64,000 bases of DNA from assembly GCA_002381125.1 (NCBI GenBank), contig DFUT01000007.1, positions 1 to 64,000 of the forward strand, written 5' to 3'. Shown in pieces: positions 1 through 8,998 of the stretch. This DNA comes from Bacteroidales bacterium UBA4179 (GTDB taxonomy: Bacteria > Bacteroidota > Bacteroidia > Bacteroidales > Dysgonomonadaceae). How positions within the stretch are numbered: the first letter of the stretch is position 1; each line of letters opens with the position of its first letter. The position numbers were made by a program, and so were the translations under genes. A model generated the notes under the pieces. The model was not told the DNA's origin. It did no database searches and saw only the letters and a list, made by a program, of their open reading frames with translations.

Positions 1-341
1 GAGCGAAGGAAGAGCGAAGGACAACCAATAAAAAGCCCGCAAAACACACTTGTCGAACAAAAATTTCGTCGAGCCAAATACCCAATACCCGAAAACGGAA
101 GGTATGAGAAAGAAATCCGACATTTGAAAACCGGGTTACATCGAAAACCGAGGATTAAATCGGGATGTAATTTGCCCAAAAATGAAATTTGGGTAAATTC
201 GCACTTGCCGGTTGACGCTACATTGAGGAAATATTTCTTTAATCGTTTTCTTTATTGCAATAAAATATTTATTTTTGCAAGTTGTTTTGGGCTAAAAAAT
301 CAAGAGACATTATATATTTTACAATTAATACGCTAAAAAAA
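1..341. other. Left-edge intergenic region with putative pckA promoter
   Basis: No convincing gene is seen here. The first 21 bases hold two copies of a 10-base unit (GAGCGAAGGA at 1-10 and 12-21), which may be the end of a repeat lying outside the window. A TATTTTTG match to the Bacteroidota -7 consensus (TAnnTTTG) lies at 270-277, about 65 bases before the pckA start; no well-spaced -33 TTG was found. A 70-codon open frame at 124-336 has no recognisable features and overlaps this promoter. Confidence 0.5.
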
Positions 342-1955
342 ATGGCAAATTTAGATTTAAGCAAGTATGGCATCACAGATGTGAAAGAGATCGTTCGTAA
401 TCCGTCGTACGATCAATTATTCGAAGAAGAAACCAAACCCGGGTTGGAAGGCTTGGAAAAAGCGCAAGTTACCGAGCTTGGGGCTGTTAACGTAATGACC
501 GGTATTTACACAGGGCGTTCTCCAAAGGACAAATTTTTTATTGTGGATGATGTGTCTCGCGACACACTCTGGTGGACAACCCCCGAATACCCCAATGATA
601 ACAAGCCTCTTCCCAAATCGTCATGGATTGAACTGAAAAAAATCGCAACCAAACAGCTTTCGGGTAAAAGATTGTTCGTGATGGATGCATTCTTGGGAGC
701 AACGAAAGCCAATCGTATAAAAGTGCGTTTTATTGCGGAAGTCGCATGGCAAGCTCATTTTGTAAAAAATATGTTTATCCGTCCAACAGAAGAAGAGTTG
801 GCTAATTTTGGCGAACCCGATTTTGTGGTGTTGAATGCTTCCAAAACCGATGCCGGCGAACGCTGGAAAGAACTGGGTTTGAACTCGAAAACATTTGTTG
901 TTTTTAATCTGGAAGAGAAGATGCAACTTATTGGCGGTACATGGTATGGCGGTGAAATGAAAAAAGGAATGTTTTCCTATATGAACTATTTGCTGCCGTT
1001 GAAAGGAGTTGCATCGATGCACTGTTCGGCAAACACCGATATGAACGGCGAAAATACGGCTATTTTCTTCGGTTTGTCGGGAACCGGGAAAACCACCTTA
1101 TCGACCGATCCCAAACGTTTATTGATAGGCGATGACGAACATGGCTGGGATGATGATGGGATATTTAATTTTGAGGGAGGCTGTTATGCCAAAGTTTACA
1201 AATTGAACAAAGAAAGCGAACCCGATATTTATAATGCGATTAAACGTGATGCACTGCTGGAAAATGTTACCGTCGATGAAAATGGGAAAATCGATTTTAA
1301 CGACAAATCCGTAACGGAAAATACGCGTGTGTCTTACCCCATCTACCATATTGAAAATATCGTTAAACCGGTTTCCAAAGGTCCTCATGCAAAACGGGTA
1401 ATTTTCTTGTCGGCAGATGCTTTCGGAGTGCTTCCTCCGGTATCTATCCTTACACCCGATCAGGCAAAATACTATTTCTTGTCGGGATTTACAGCCAAAT
1501 TGGCAGGGACCGAACGGGGAATCGATGAACCCACTCCCACTTTCTCGGCATGTTTCGGAGCAGCATTTCTCACGTTGCATCCTGTGAAATATGCTCAAGA
1601 ATTGAATAAGAGAATGGAACAGGCAGGTGCTACCGCCTATTTGGTTAATACCGGATGGAACGGTACGGGCGAACGCATTTCCATTAAAGATACGAGAGCA
1701 ATCATCGATGCCATTCTCGATGGCTCGATCGATAAAGCTCCTACCAAAACCATTCCTTACTTCGATTTGGTTGTTCCTACCGAATTGAAGGGGGTGAATA
1801 CGGATGTGCTTGACCCACGCGATACATATGCCGATCCTTCGGAATGGGACAGAAAAGCCAAAGATCTTGCCCAACGTTTCGTCAAAAACTTTACCAAATT
1901 TTCAGGTGAAGAAGAAGGGAAAAGATTGGTGAACGCAGGTCCTCATATCGATTGA
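342..1955 (+). CDS. pckA: Phosphoenolpyruvate carboxykinase (ATP)
   Basis: Cytosolic enzyme that interconverts oxaloacetate + ATP and PEP + CO2 + ADP. In fermenting Bacteroidales it commonly runs towards oxaloacetate and succinate, which is family knowledge rather than something visible here. The protein is 537 residues, the usual length for the ATP-dependent family. It carries the kinase-type P-loop [11 protein letters not shown], the metal/nucleotide motif IGDDEHGW just after it, and the substrate-loop motif [10 protein letters not shown] near the N terminus. The open frame extends upstream to 282, but the ATG at 342 ([10 protein letters not shown]) fits the family N terminus and lies downstream of the putative promoter at 270-277. 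It appears monocistronic, with a strong hairpin terminator right after it. Confidence 0.96.
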   Translation: MANLDLSKYGITDVKEIVRNPSYDQLFEEETKPGLEGLEKAQVTELGAVNVMTGIYTGRSPKDKFFIVDDVSRDTLWWTTPEYPNDNKPLPKSSWIELKKIATKQLSGKRLFVMDAFLGATKANRIKVRFIAEVAWQAHFVKNMFIRPTEEELANFGEPDFVVLNASKTDAGERWKELGLNSKTFVVFNLEEKMQLIGGTWYGGEMKKGMFSYMNYLLPLKGVASMHCSANTDMNGENTAIFFGLSGTGKTTLSTDPKRLLIGDDEHGWDDDGIFNFEGGCYAKVYKLNKESEPDIYNAIKRDALLENVTVDENGKIDFNDKSVTENTRVSYPIYHIENIVKPVSKGPHAKRVIFLSADAFGVLPPVSILTPDQAKYYFLSGFTAKLAGTERGIDEPTPTFSACFGAAFLTLHPVKYAQELNKRMEQAGATAYLVNTGWNGTGERISIKDTRAIIDAILDGSIDKAPTKTIPYFDLVVPTELKGVNTDVLDPRDTYADPSEWDRKAKDLAQRFVKNFTKFSGEEEGKRLVNAGPHID

Positions 1956-1987
1956 TATAAAGATTGAAAAATCCTTTAAAACGATTG

Positions 1988-2018
1988 AAAAATCCCGCCT
2001 TGGAAACGCGGGATTTTT
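1988..2018 (+). terminator. Rho-independent terminator of pckA
   Basis: Perfect 11-bp inverted repeat, AAAAATCCCGC at 1988-1998 and GCGGGATTTTT at 2008-2018, with a 9-base loop. The arm ends in T residues, and the hairpin begins 33 bases after the pckA stop codon. Confidence 0.85.
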
Positions 2019-2139
2019 ATTTATCGACCCAAAAATATTTTATCGTTAGTTGAAATTCGATTCCCATTAAACGATTGGCCTATAATCTTGTCTAAGCATA
2101 AAAATTAGCCGATTTGGTGGCAAATCATTAATTTAGTGT

Positions 2140-2147
2140 TATTTTTG
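2140..2147 (+). promoter_or_regulatory. -7 box of the rnpB promoter
   Basis: TATTTTTG fits the Bacteroidota -7 consensus TAnnTTTG and ends 5 bases before the first P1 base of RNase P RNA, the distance expected for a transcription start at about 2153. Confidence 0.6.
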
Positions 2148-2152
2148 CAAAT

Positions 2153-2512
2153 ACGCAGCAGGTCGGTTTGTCGCCCTGCATCCTGTGCAGGGAGGAAAGT
2201 CCGGGCAACACAGAGCACCATACTTCCTAACGGGAAGCTGTTCGCAAGAGCAGAGCAACGTAACAGAAAATAACCGTCTGCCTTCGGGCAGATAAGGGTG
2301 AAAAGGTGAGGTAAGAGCTCACCGGATGTTGCAGCAATGCAGCATGCCGTACGTCTTATGGGTTGCAAGGCCAAGTATATCGGATATGTAGGGTTGCTCG
2401 CCCGATGCCGAGGGGTAGGCCGCTAAAGAACGATGGCGACATCGGTTCGGAGAGAAATGACAAACATCCGTTGAATGACGGATACAGAACCCGGCTTATA
2501 GACCTGCTGCGT
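2153..2512 (+). ncRNA. rnpB: RNase P RNA (A-type)
   Basis: Catalytic RNA that removes 5' leaders from pre-tRNAs. Two hallmark conserved blocks are present: GGAGGAAAGTCCGGGC near the 5' end and ACAGAACCCGGCTTATAG near the 3' end. The terminal P1 helix is a perfect 12-bp pairing of 2153-2164 (ACGCAGCAGGTC) with 2501-2512 (GACCTGCTGCGT), which fixes both ends to within a few bases and gives about 360 nt. A TATTTTTG -7 box lies at 2140-2147, only a few bases before the RNA, with TTTG at 2113-2116 slightly farther than usual. The next coding sequence begins 17 bases after P1. Confidence 0.96.
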
Positions 2513-2529
2513 ATTTTTTGCAAAAAGAA

Positions 2530-3939
2530 ATGGTTGCCGACAAAAATAAAAATAATACGACGGAGAATAAGGAGGAAAACAAAACAGGCAAAATCACCAA
2601 CTGGAAGGAAAAAATAACCGACCTGATCGAATTCCTCACTTATGGCATTTGGCGCATCGACTATAAATCGTTGTCCAAAAAAACCAGTGTCTTTTACAAC
2701 ATCATCAAAACCATTATTTTAACTGTCAGAAATACGCTGGAACTCGAATTGGGAGTGAAAGCGGCATCATTGACTTACCGGACGGTTTTGGCCATCGTTC
2801 CTTTTTTAGCCGTATTATTTGCCATTGCTCGCGGTTTTGGATTTGAAAATATTATTCAGAGCGAAATCTTGGATTATTTGGGAATGACGCCTATCGGCAA
2901 TGTTCCACAAGGCGAATCGAATCTTACGATAGAGATCATCACGCTGATTAACAACTCGTTGGAATACGCTAGGGGAAGTGGCGTTTTTGCAGGTGTAGGC
3001 GTGGTTTTGTTGTTGTATACCGTTTTTACACTGTTCAGGGATATCGAAAACAATTTCAACCGAATCTGGCAAATAAAAAAAGGACGAAGCATGCATCGTC
3101 GGGCTGTCGATTATTTCGCACTAATCCTTTTCTTGCCCATACTGATTATCCTGAACTATGGGTTATCCATTATGTTGAATTCGTTCACGAAATACATCTT
3201 TATTTTATACCCTGCAACGCAATATCTCAATATCTTGCCCTATGTCATCACTGTGCTTGTTCTTACGCTTTTGTATAAATTGATGCCGAATACGAAAGTC
3301 GAATTTGTCAACGCTTTCATTGCGGCACTTCTTGCCGGTGCGGCATATCAAATTGTTCAGATGCTGTATCTCAATGGGCAGATATGGATTACCAAATACA
3401 ACGCCATTTACGGAACATTTGCCGCCATCCCGTTGTTGTTGCTGTGGTTGCAATTATCATGGTATATTGTTTTGATCGGGGCAACATTGTCTTTTGCGGC
3501 TCAGAATGTGCGAAAATTTTCTTTCGAACGAGAAACCAAAAACATCAGTCGACGTTACCGCGATTTTTTCACATTGATCATTACTTCGGTAATCGTAAAA
3601 CGATTTGCAGAAGGAAAACCGCCTCTCAACAACGACGAGATATCGGAAAGCTGCGAAATACCGATAAGACTCACCAATGATATTCTGGACGATTTACAGA
3701 ACATGCAAATCATATCTGCCATACCTATACCCAAAAAAGAGCCTTTGATGGCTTATCAACCCGCTTTGGATATTGACCTGATAACGGTGAATTTTTTAAT
3801 GAAAAGCATCGATCGGTTCGGCTCGGAAGATTTCAATATCGATACCGAAATAAAATTTGCCAATCACTGGAATGCTTTCATGGAATCGCGAATGTGTTTT
3901 TATCACAACAATAAAGACAAGTTGCTGAAAGACCTTTGA
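2530..3939 (+). CDS. YihY/virulence factor BrkB family inner-membrane protein
   Basis: Predicted polytopic membrane protein of the YihY/BrkB (UPF0761) family. The exact function is not established; the old link to RNase BN was withdrawn for E. coli YihY. After a charged N terminus of about 60 residues there are about six hydrophobic segments (for example around VLAIVPFLAVLFAIA, GVGVVLLLYTVFTLF and LLLLWLQLSWYIVLIGATL), then a hydrophilic C-terminal tail of about 120 residues that may be a winged-helix-like domain. The ATG at 2530 is chosen; a TTG four codons earlier at 2518 is possible. The gene starts 17 bases after RNase P RNA with no recognisable promoter between, so it may depend on read-through from rnpB. 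Confidence 0.85.
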   Translation: MVADKNKNNTTENKEENKTGKITNWKEKITDLIEFLTYGIWRIDYKSLSKKTSVFYNIIKTIILTVRNTLELELGVKAASLTYRTVLAIVPFLAVLFAIARGFGFENIIQSEILDYLGMTPIGNVPQGESNLTIEIITLINNSLEYARGSGVFAGVGVVLLLYTVFTLFRDIENNFNRIWQIKKGRSMHRRAVDYFALILFLPILIILNYGLSIMLNSFTKYIFILYPATQYLNILPYVITVLVLTLLYKLMPNTKVEFVNAFIAALLAGAAYQIVQMLYLNGQIWITKYNAIYGTFAAIPLLLLWLQLSWYIVLIGATLSFAAQNVRKFSFERETKNISRRYRDFFTLIITSVIVKRFAEGKPPLNNDEISESCEIPIRLTNDILDDLQNMQIISAIPIPKKEPLMAYQPALDIDLITVNFLMKSIDRFGSEDFNIDTEIKFANHWNAFMESRMCFYHNNKDKLLKDL

Positions 3940-4018
3940 AATAACCTTTATTGTCTCAAGGTGGCAAAAAAGCTTCATCATCCTTTCCATGAAATATCAA
4001 AAATAGGAAAACAATACC

Positions 4019-4026
4019 TATATTTG
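4019..4026 (+). promoter_or_regulatory. Putative -7 box for the mlaE-mlaF-suf unit
   Basis: TATATTTG matches TAnnTTTG and lies 33 bases before the mlaE-like start codon. No convincing -33 TTG at the expected distance was seen. Confidence 0.45.
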
Positions 4027-4059
4027 CACCAATAAATTAAAAAATCAGCTTGTTGATAT

Positions 4060-4809
4060 ATGTCTCTTTCAGGATTATTGGAAAGCATAGGTGAATATGC
4101 ATTGCTTATGAAACAGGTGTTGACACCGCCTGATAGAGCGAGGGAGTTTTTTAAGGAGTTTCTCAAAGAACTTTATAAGCTTGGAGTTACATCTATATGG
4201 CTTGTCGTTCTCATCTCTTTTTTCATTGGTGCCGTTATCGTAGTGCAACTGGCATTGAATCTCAACTATCCTTTCCTTCCCTCCTACACGGTGGGAGTGG
4301 TTTCACGAGAAATTATACTTTTGGAATTTTCTTCAACCATTATGTGCTTGATTTTATCGGGCAAGGTGGGATCGAATATTGCATCCGAAATAGGAACCAT
4401 GCGCATCACCGAACAAATAGATGCACTTGAAGTCATGGGTGTAAACTCGGCCAATTATCTTATCCTTCCCAAGATAATGGCGTTTATCGTTTTCATACCT
4501 GTGTTGGTTGTATTCAGTATTTTTGTTGGTCTCATGGGAGGTTACATTATGTGCGCTTTGACGGGAAATCCACCGGTAGCAACTTATATTTACGGTTTAC
4601 GTGCTTTCTTTCGCGAATTTTTTGTCTGGTACTCCATTCAGAAATCGATGATTTTTGGATTTATTATTTCCTCCGTGTCGGCCTATTTTGGCTACACCGT
4701 ACAAGGAGGAGCACTGGAAGTAGGGAAAGCAAGTACCGATTCGGTAGTGATAAACAGTGTATTGATTTTGATGGCCGATTTGGTTTTCACGCAGTTGGTA
4801 ATGGGATAA
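4060..4809 (+). CDS. mlaE: MlaE/YrbE family ABC transporter permease
   Basis: Integral membrane subunit of an MCE-type lipid ABC transporter that in related systems moves phospholipids between the inner and outer membranes. The protein is 249 residues, the family norm. It has the conserved stretch around LSGKVGSNIASEIGTMRITEQIDALEVMG (residues about 105-133), the diagnostic MlaE signature, and several hydrophobic segments. It lies 12 bases upstream of its ATPase gene, so the two are surely co-transcribed. No MlaD-like (MCE) gene follows; the operon continues into suf genes instead. The ATG at 4060 follows the -7 box by about 33 bases and gives a full-length family match. Confidence 0.9.
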   Translation: MSLSGLLESIGEYALLMKQVLTPPDRAREFFKEFLKELYKLGVTSIWLVVLISFFIGAVIVVQLALNLNYPFLPSYTVGVVSREIILLEFSSTIMCLILSGKVGSNIASEIGTMRITEQIDALEVMGVNSANYLILPKIMAFIVFIPVLVVFSIFVGLMGGYIMCALTGNPPVATYIYGLRAFFREFFVWYSIQKSMIFGFIISSVSAYFGYTVQGGALEVGKASTDSVVINSVLILMADLVFTQLVMG

Positions 4810-4821
4810 AAGCAACAACAA

Positions 4822-5628
4822 ATGATCGAAGTAAGAAATCTTTTCAAAGAATTTGAAGGCAATCTTGTGCTAAACGACATATCGGCTACTTTTCATAAAG
4901 GAATAGTTAACATGATTATCGGGAAAAGCGGATCGGGCAAAACGGTTTTTTTGAAATGCATGGTAGGTCTTATTCGTCCCACATCGGGTGAAATTCTTTA
5001 CGAAGGGCGCAATTTGCTCACCATGAAAACGAAAGAAGTAAAACGGTTGAGACGCGAAATGGGCATGCTTTTCCAAGGATCGGCCTTGTTTGATTCAAAA
5101 ACAGTGCTCGAAAATGTCATGTTTCCACTTGATATGTTTTCCCGAATGAATAAAAAGGAACGACAAAAACGAGCAGAATTTTGTCTGGAAAAAGTAAATA
5201 TGTTGCATGCGGCACATCTTTATCCTTCTGAAATAAGCGGTGGAATGATGAAGCGGACAGCCATTGCTCGTGCAATTGCTTTAAATCCCAAATATTTGTT
5301 TTGCGACGAGCCCAATTCAGGACTCGACCCTCAAACATCGCAATTGATAGACGAACTTCTCTTGAATATTACCAAAGAGTTTGGGATAACCTCGGTTATT
5401 GTTACTCACGATATGAATTCCGTGATGAACATCGGAGAGCATATCGTTTTTCTCAACGAAGGAGTTAAAGAATGGGAAGGGCCGAAAGAACAACTTAAAG
5501 ATTCGGATAACGAAGCAGTGAAAAAGTTCATTTTTGCTTCCGATGTATTTAAGAAAATCAATGAAGCCGAAAAAATTGGTGTTGAAGGTAAAAAAGAGGG
5601 AACAAACGATTGTAGCTCCAAAAAATGA
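4822..5628 (+). CDS. mlaF: MlaF-like ABC transporter ATP-binding protein
   Basis: Cytoplasmic ATPase partner of the upstream MlaE-like permease, powering lipid transport at the cell envelope. The 268-residue protein has Walker A GKSGSGKT (about residues 33-40), the ABC signature EISGGMMKR, Walker B KYLFCDEP with the D-loop NSGLDP, and the switch histidine in VTHDMNS. The signature variant with GGM is typical of the MlaF group. A charged tail of about 40 residues follows the ATPase core. It ends 36 bases before sufC, consistent with a shared transcript. Confidence 0.9.
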   Translation: MIEVRNLFKEFEGNLVLNDISATFHKGIVNMIIGKSGSGKTVFLKCMVGLIRPTSGEILYEGRNLLTMKTKEVKRLRREMGMLFQGSALFDSKTVLENVMFPLDMFSRMNKKERQKRAEFCLEKVNMLHAAHLYPSEISGGMMKRTAIARAIALNPKYLFCDEPNSGLDPQTSQLIDELLLNITKEFGITSVIVTHDMNSVMNIGEHIVFLNEGVKEWEGPKEQLKDSDNEAVKKFIFASDVFKKINEAEKIGVEGKKEGTNDCSSKK

Positions 5629-5664
5629 CAAGTGGGAGTAAAAACGAAAATAAGAATAGGATTT

Positions 5665-6429
5665 ATGGAAAATTTACTTGAAATAAAAAATCTGCATGTA
5701 TCCGTAGAAGGAAAAGAAATATTGAAAGGCATCGATCTGGAAGTAAAAAAAGGCGAAATTCATGCCATCATGGGACCTAATGGTTCCGGTAAAAGCACGC
5801 TGGCGTTGGTTTTGGCGGGTGACCCCCGATTTGAAGTTACCAAAGGAAGCATTCTTTTTGATGGGAAGAACTTGCTGGAAATGAAGCCGGAAGATCGGGC
5901 AAGGGAAGGTGTTTTTCTCAGTTTTCAATATCCGGTAGAAATTCCGGGCGTCAGCATGGTCAATTTTATGCGAGCAGCAGTCAACGAACATCGGAAATAC
6001 AAAGGGGAAGAACCCATTTCGGCAAGCGATTTTCTGAAACTCATGCGCGATAAACGGGAGATGCTGGGGATGGACAGCCAGTTGGTAAATCGTTCGGTGA
6101 ACGAAGGTTTCTCCGGAGGCGAAAAGAAAAAGAACGAAATATTCCAAATGGCGATGCTCAATCCCAAACTTGCCATTTTGGACGAAACGGATTCGGGTCT
6201 CGATATCGATGCATTGCGAATAGTGGCTTCAGGGGTAAACAAATTGCACACCGACGATAATGCGGTGATTGTAATTACCCATTACCAAAGATTACTCGAT
6301 TACATTAAACCCGATGTAGTTCATGTGTTGTACGACGGTAGAATTATCAAGACTGCCGGCCCCGAATTGGCGTTGGAGCTTGAAGAAAAAGGCTACGAAA
6401 GCTTGATAAACACCGCAAATACGAAGTAA
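5665..6429 (+). CDS. sufC: Fe-S cluster assembly ATPase SufC
   Basis: ABC-type ATPase of the SUF complex, which acts with SufB/SufD scaffold proteins to build Fe-S clusters in the cytosol. The protein has 254 residues from the ATG at 5665 (MENLLEIKNLHV). The open frame extends to a GTG at 5632, but those residues do not fit the family. Walker A GPNGSGKST, the SufC-specific signature FSGGEKKKNEI and Walker B LAILDETDSGLD are all clear. It is followed after 14 bases by sufD, and sufS comes next. Unusually the preceding gene is an MlaF-like ATPase rather than sufB, so the SufB partner must be encoded elsewhere. Confidence 0.96.
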   Translation: MENLLEIKNLHVSVEGKEILKGIDLEVKKGEIHAIMGPNGSGKSTLALVLAGDPRFEVTKGSILFDGKNLLEMKPEDRAREGVFLSFQYPVEIPGVSMVNFMRAAVNEHRKYKGEEPISASDFLKLMRDKREMLGMDSQLVNRSVNEGFSGGEKKKNEIFQMAMLNPKLAILDETDSGLDIDALRIVASGVNKLHTDDNAVIVITHYQRLLDYIKPDVVHVLYDGRIIKTAGPELALELEEKGYESLINTANTK

Positions 6430-6443
6430 CAATTTGTGAAGAA

Positions 6444-7784
6444 ATGATTGAACAACAATATATTGACCTGTTTGAAACGTATCGGGAAGAAATTGATAAA
6501 AACGCTACGCCGGGTCTCAACAATGAACGCGACGCTGCTTTCGAGTCATTTAAAAAATTGGGATTCCCAACTTCCGAACCGGAAGATTATAAACACTCGG
6601 ACATTTCTCGCGCTTTTGATACCGAGTTGGGATTGAATCTACGAAACATTCCCATCCCGGTAAATCCTTATGATGCTTTTAAATGCGATGTTCCCAACCT
6701 GAATACCCATGTTTTCTTTCTCATTAACGACCGCTATTACGACAAACCCCGAAGCAACCCGTCACTTCCCGAAGGGGTGTTCGCCGGAAGTTTGCAAACA
6801 TTTTCCGAAAAGTATCCCCGTGTTTTCAATGCCTACTACAATAAAATTGCCGACTACTCAAACAACGGTGTTGCCGCATACAATACCATGTTTGCCCAAG
6901 ATGGTTTTGTGGTGTACGTACCCGAAAATACGGTTGTTGAAAAACCATTGCAGCTGATCAACATTCTTCGTGGCGGTGTGGATTTGAACGTGAACCGACG
7001 TATTCTGCTCATTGTAGGGAAAAATGCCCGAGTGAAATTGTTGGTTTGCGATCATACGGTAGACGATGTGCATTTTGTCGTAACACAGGTAATAGAAATT
7101 GCCGCAGAAGAGAATGCCCAAATCGACCTTTACGAATTGGAAGAGAATTCGGAAAAAGCAACCCGCATAAGTTTGTTGTATTGCAATCAGCAAGAACGAT
7201 CGAAAGTAACAGCCGCGGGAATCACCCTTCACAACGGCTATACCCGTAACGATTATCGGTTCAAATTGTTGGGCGAGTATGCCGAGACGCATGTGGGCGG
7301 ATTGGCAATAAGCGACAAAAAACAGCATACCGACAATTTTGCCTTTCTCGATCATGCCGTGCCGCACTGCACCAGCAACGAATTGTTTAAGTATGTCTTG
7401 CAAGAAAAGTCGACAGGCGTTTTCTGCGGAAGGATTCTGGTGGAAAAAGGAGCGCAAAAATCCAGAGCTTATCAAAGTAATCACAATCTTTGTGTTTCGG
7501 ACGATGCGCATATGTATGCCAAGCCTCAACTGGAGATTTATGCCGATGATGTGAAATGTTCGCATGGGCTGACCACCGGACAACTCGATGTGGACGCCCT
7601 GTTTTATCTTCGAGCACGGGGAATTCCCGAAGAGGAAGCCCGCATGTTGCTTATGGTGGCTTTCACCAAGGATGTGGTGGATATGGTTCGTATCGATATT
7701 TTGCGCGAACGGTTGGAATACTTGATCGACAAACGATTCAGGGGTGATTTGCTGCGATGTGGAAACTGTAATGTATGTAAATGA
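6444..7784 (+). CDS. sufD: Fe-S cluster assembly protein SufD
   Basis: Scaffold-associated subunit of the SUF system that pairs with SufB and SufC. The 446-residue protein has the SufD N-terminal helical region (residues about 1-110, with PEDYKHSDISR) followed by the beta-helix core. The C-terminal core contains HGLTTGQLDVDALFYLRARGI, characteristic of SufB/SufD, and ends in a cysteine-containing tail (CGNCNVCK). The N-terminal domain and length fit SufD rather than SufB. Its stop codon overlaps the sufS start (ATGA, 7781-7784), so translation is probably coupled. Confidence 0.92.
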   Translation: MIEQQYIDLFETYREEIDKNATPGLNNERDAAFESFKKLGFPTSEPEDYKHSDISRAFDTELGLNLRNIPIPVNPYDAFKCDVPNLNTHVFFLINDRYYDKPRSNPSLPEGVFAGSLQTFSEKYPRVFNAYYNKIADYSNNGVAAYNTMFAQDGFVVYVPENTVVEKPLQLINILRGGVDLNVNRRILLIVGKNARVKLLVCDHTVDDVHFVVTQVIEIAAEENAQIDLYELEENSEKATRISLLYCNQQERSKVTAAGITLHNGYTRNDYRFKLLGEYAETHVGGLAISDKKQHTDNFAFLDHAVPHCTSNELFKYVLQEKSTGVFCGRILVEKGAQKSRAYQSNHNLCVSDDAHMYAKPQLEIYADDVKCSHGLTTGQLDVDALFYLRARGIPEEEARMLLMVAFTKDVVDMVRIDILRERLEYLIDKRFRGDLLRCGNCNVCK

Positions 7785-8998
7785 TGCTGAACGTAACCGA
7801 AATACGAAAAGATTTTCCTATACTTTCACGCACGGTTTACGGTAAACCGCTTGTTTATCTGGATAATGCCGCCACCACCCAAAAACCCCGCTGCGTGGTA
7901 GAAAAAATAGAAGAAATGTATTATAGCCTCAATGCCAATGTGCATCGGGGTGTACATTTTTTGAGTCAGGAAGCCACCAATGCCCACGAATCGGCACGGG
8001 TAACCGTGCAGAAATTCATTGGTGCAAAATCTCCCAACGAAATTGTTTTCACTCATGGGGCAACGGAATCCATCAATTTGGTAGCGTCATGCTTTTGCCG
8101 GGCATTTTGCAAGGAAGGGGACGAAATTCTTATCACGGCAATGGAGCACCACTCCAATATTGTTCCGTGGCAATTGCAAGGCGATATTATGGGAATAAAA
8201 CTTCAAGTGGTTCCTATCAACGAAAACGGCGAATTGCGCCTCGATGAGTTGGAGAAAAAAATTTCTTCACGTACCAAACTGATTGCCTTGACACATATTT
8301 CAAACGTACTGGGCACTATCAATCCTATTGAAAAAATAACGAAAATTGCGCACGACCGCAATATTCCCGTTTTGGTTGATGCGGCTCAGTCGGTGCAACA
8401 CCTGCCGATTGATGTACAATTGGTCGATTGCGATTTTTTGGTTTTTTCATCCCATAAGATTTACGGACCTACCGGGATTGGTATCCTGTATGGGAAAGAA
8501 AAGTGGCTGGATGCCTTGCCTCCTTATCAAGGTGGCGGTGAAATGATCGCCAGCGTGAGTTTCGAAAAAACCACTTACAGCGAGATTCCCTTTAAATTTG
8601 AGGCCGGAACACCCGATTTTGTAGGATCTGCCGCTTTAGCCGCAGCATTGGATTATGTTTCGGGGATTGGATTGGAACATATTGCCCGTTACGAGGGTAA
8701 GTTGCTGGAGTATGCCACTCGGCGGCTACAAGCCATCAAAGGTTTGCATATATATGGCAATGCCACAAACAAAAGCAGTGTAATTTCGTTTCTGGTGGAT
8801 GGTGTTCATCCATATGACATGGGAATGTTGCTCGACAAAATGGGAATAGCCGTACGTACCGGGCATCATTGTGCGGAGCCTTTAATGAAAGAATTGGGCA
8901 TTCAGGGAACGGTTCGTGCGTCGCCGGCTTTTTACAACACATATGAGGAGATGGATGCGTTGGCGGAAGGAATCGAACGAATTATCAAAATGTTTTGA
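7781..8998 (+). CDS. sufS: Cysteine desulfurase SufS
   Basis: PLP enzyme that removes sulfur from L-cysteine and supplies it as persulfide to the SUF scaffold. The 405-residue protein has the PLP lysine in [10 protein letters not shown] (K226) and the catalytic cysteine in RTGHHCAEP (C364), which places it in the class II (SufS) group. The ATG at 7781 overlaps the sufD stop by 4 bases; a second in-frame ATG follows at 7784. The 3' end overlaps the convergent dapL gene by 14 bases (8985-8998), leaving no room for an intergenic terminator. Confidence 0.96.
   Translation: MMLNVTEIRKDFPILSRTVYGKPLVYLDNAATTQKPRCVVEKIEEMYYSLNANVHRGVHFLSQEATNAHESARVTVQKFIGAKSPNEIVFTHGATESINLVASCFCRAFCKEGDEILITAMEHHSNIVPWQLQGDIMGIKLQVVPINENGELRLDELEKKISSRTKLIALTHISNVLGTINPIEKITKIAHDRNIPVLVDAAQSVQHLPIDVQLVDCDFLVFSSHKIYGPTGIGILYGKEKWLDALPPYQGGGEMIASVSFEKTTYSEIPFKFEAGTPDFVGSAALAAALDYVSGIGLEHIARYEGKLLEYATRRLQAIKGLHIYGNATNKSSVISFLVDGVHPYDMGMLLDKMGIAVRTGHHCAEPLMKELGIQGTVRASPAFYNTYEEMDALAEGIERIIKMF

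Noticed and set aside
124..336. 70-codon open frame before pckA
   Set aside because: No family features, unusual composition, and it runs through the pckA promoter box at 270-277.
621..1022. Long antisense frames inside pckA (621-1022 and 1119-1874)
   Set aside because: Shadow frames of a strongly conserved gene; no start context or homology-like features.
2105..2374. 89-codon frame on the minus strand and an 84-codon + frame at 2363-2617
   Set aside because: Both lie across RNase P RNA, whose conserved blocks and P1 helix explain the sequence.
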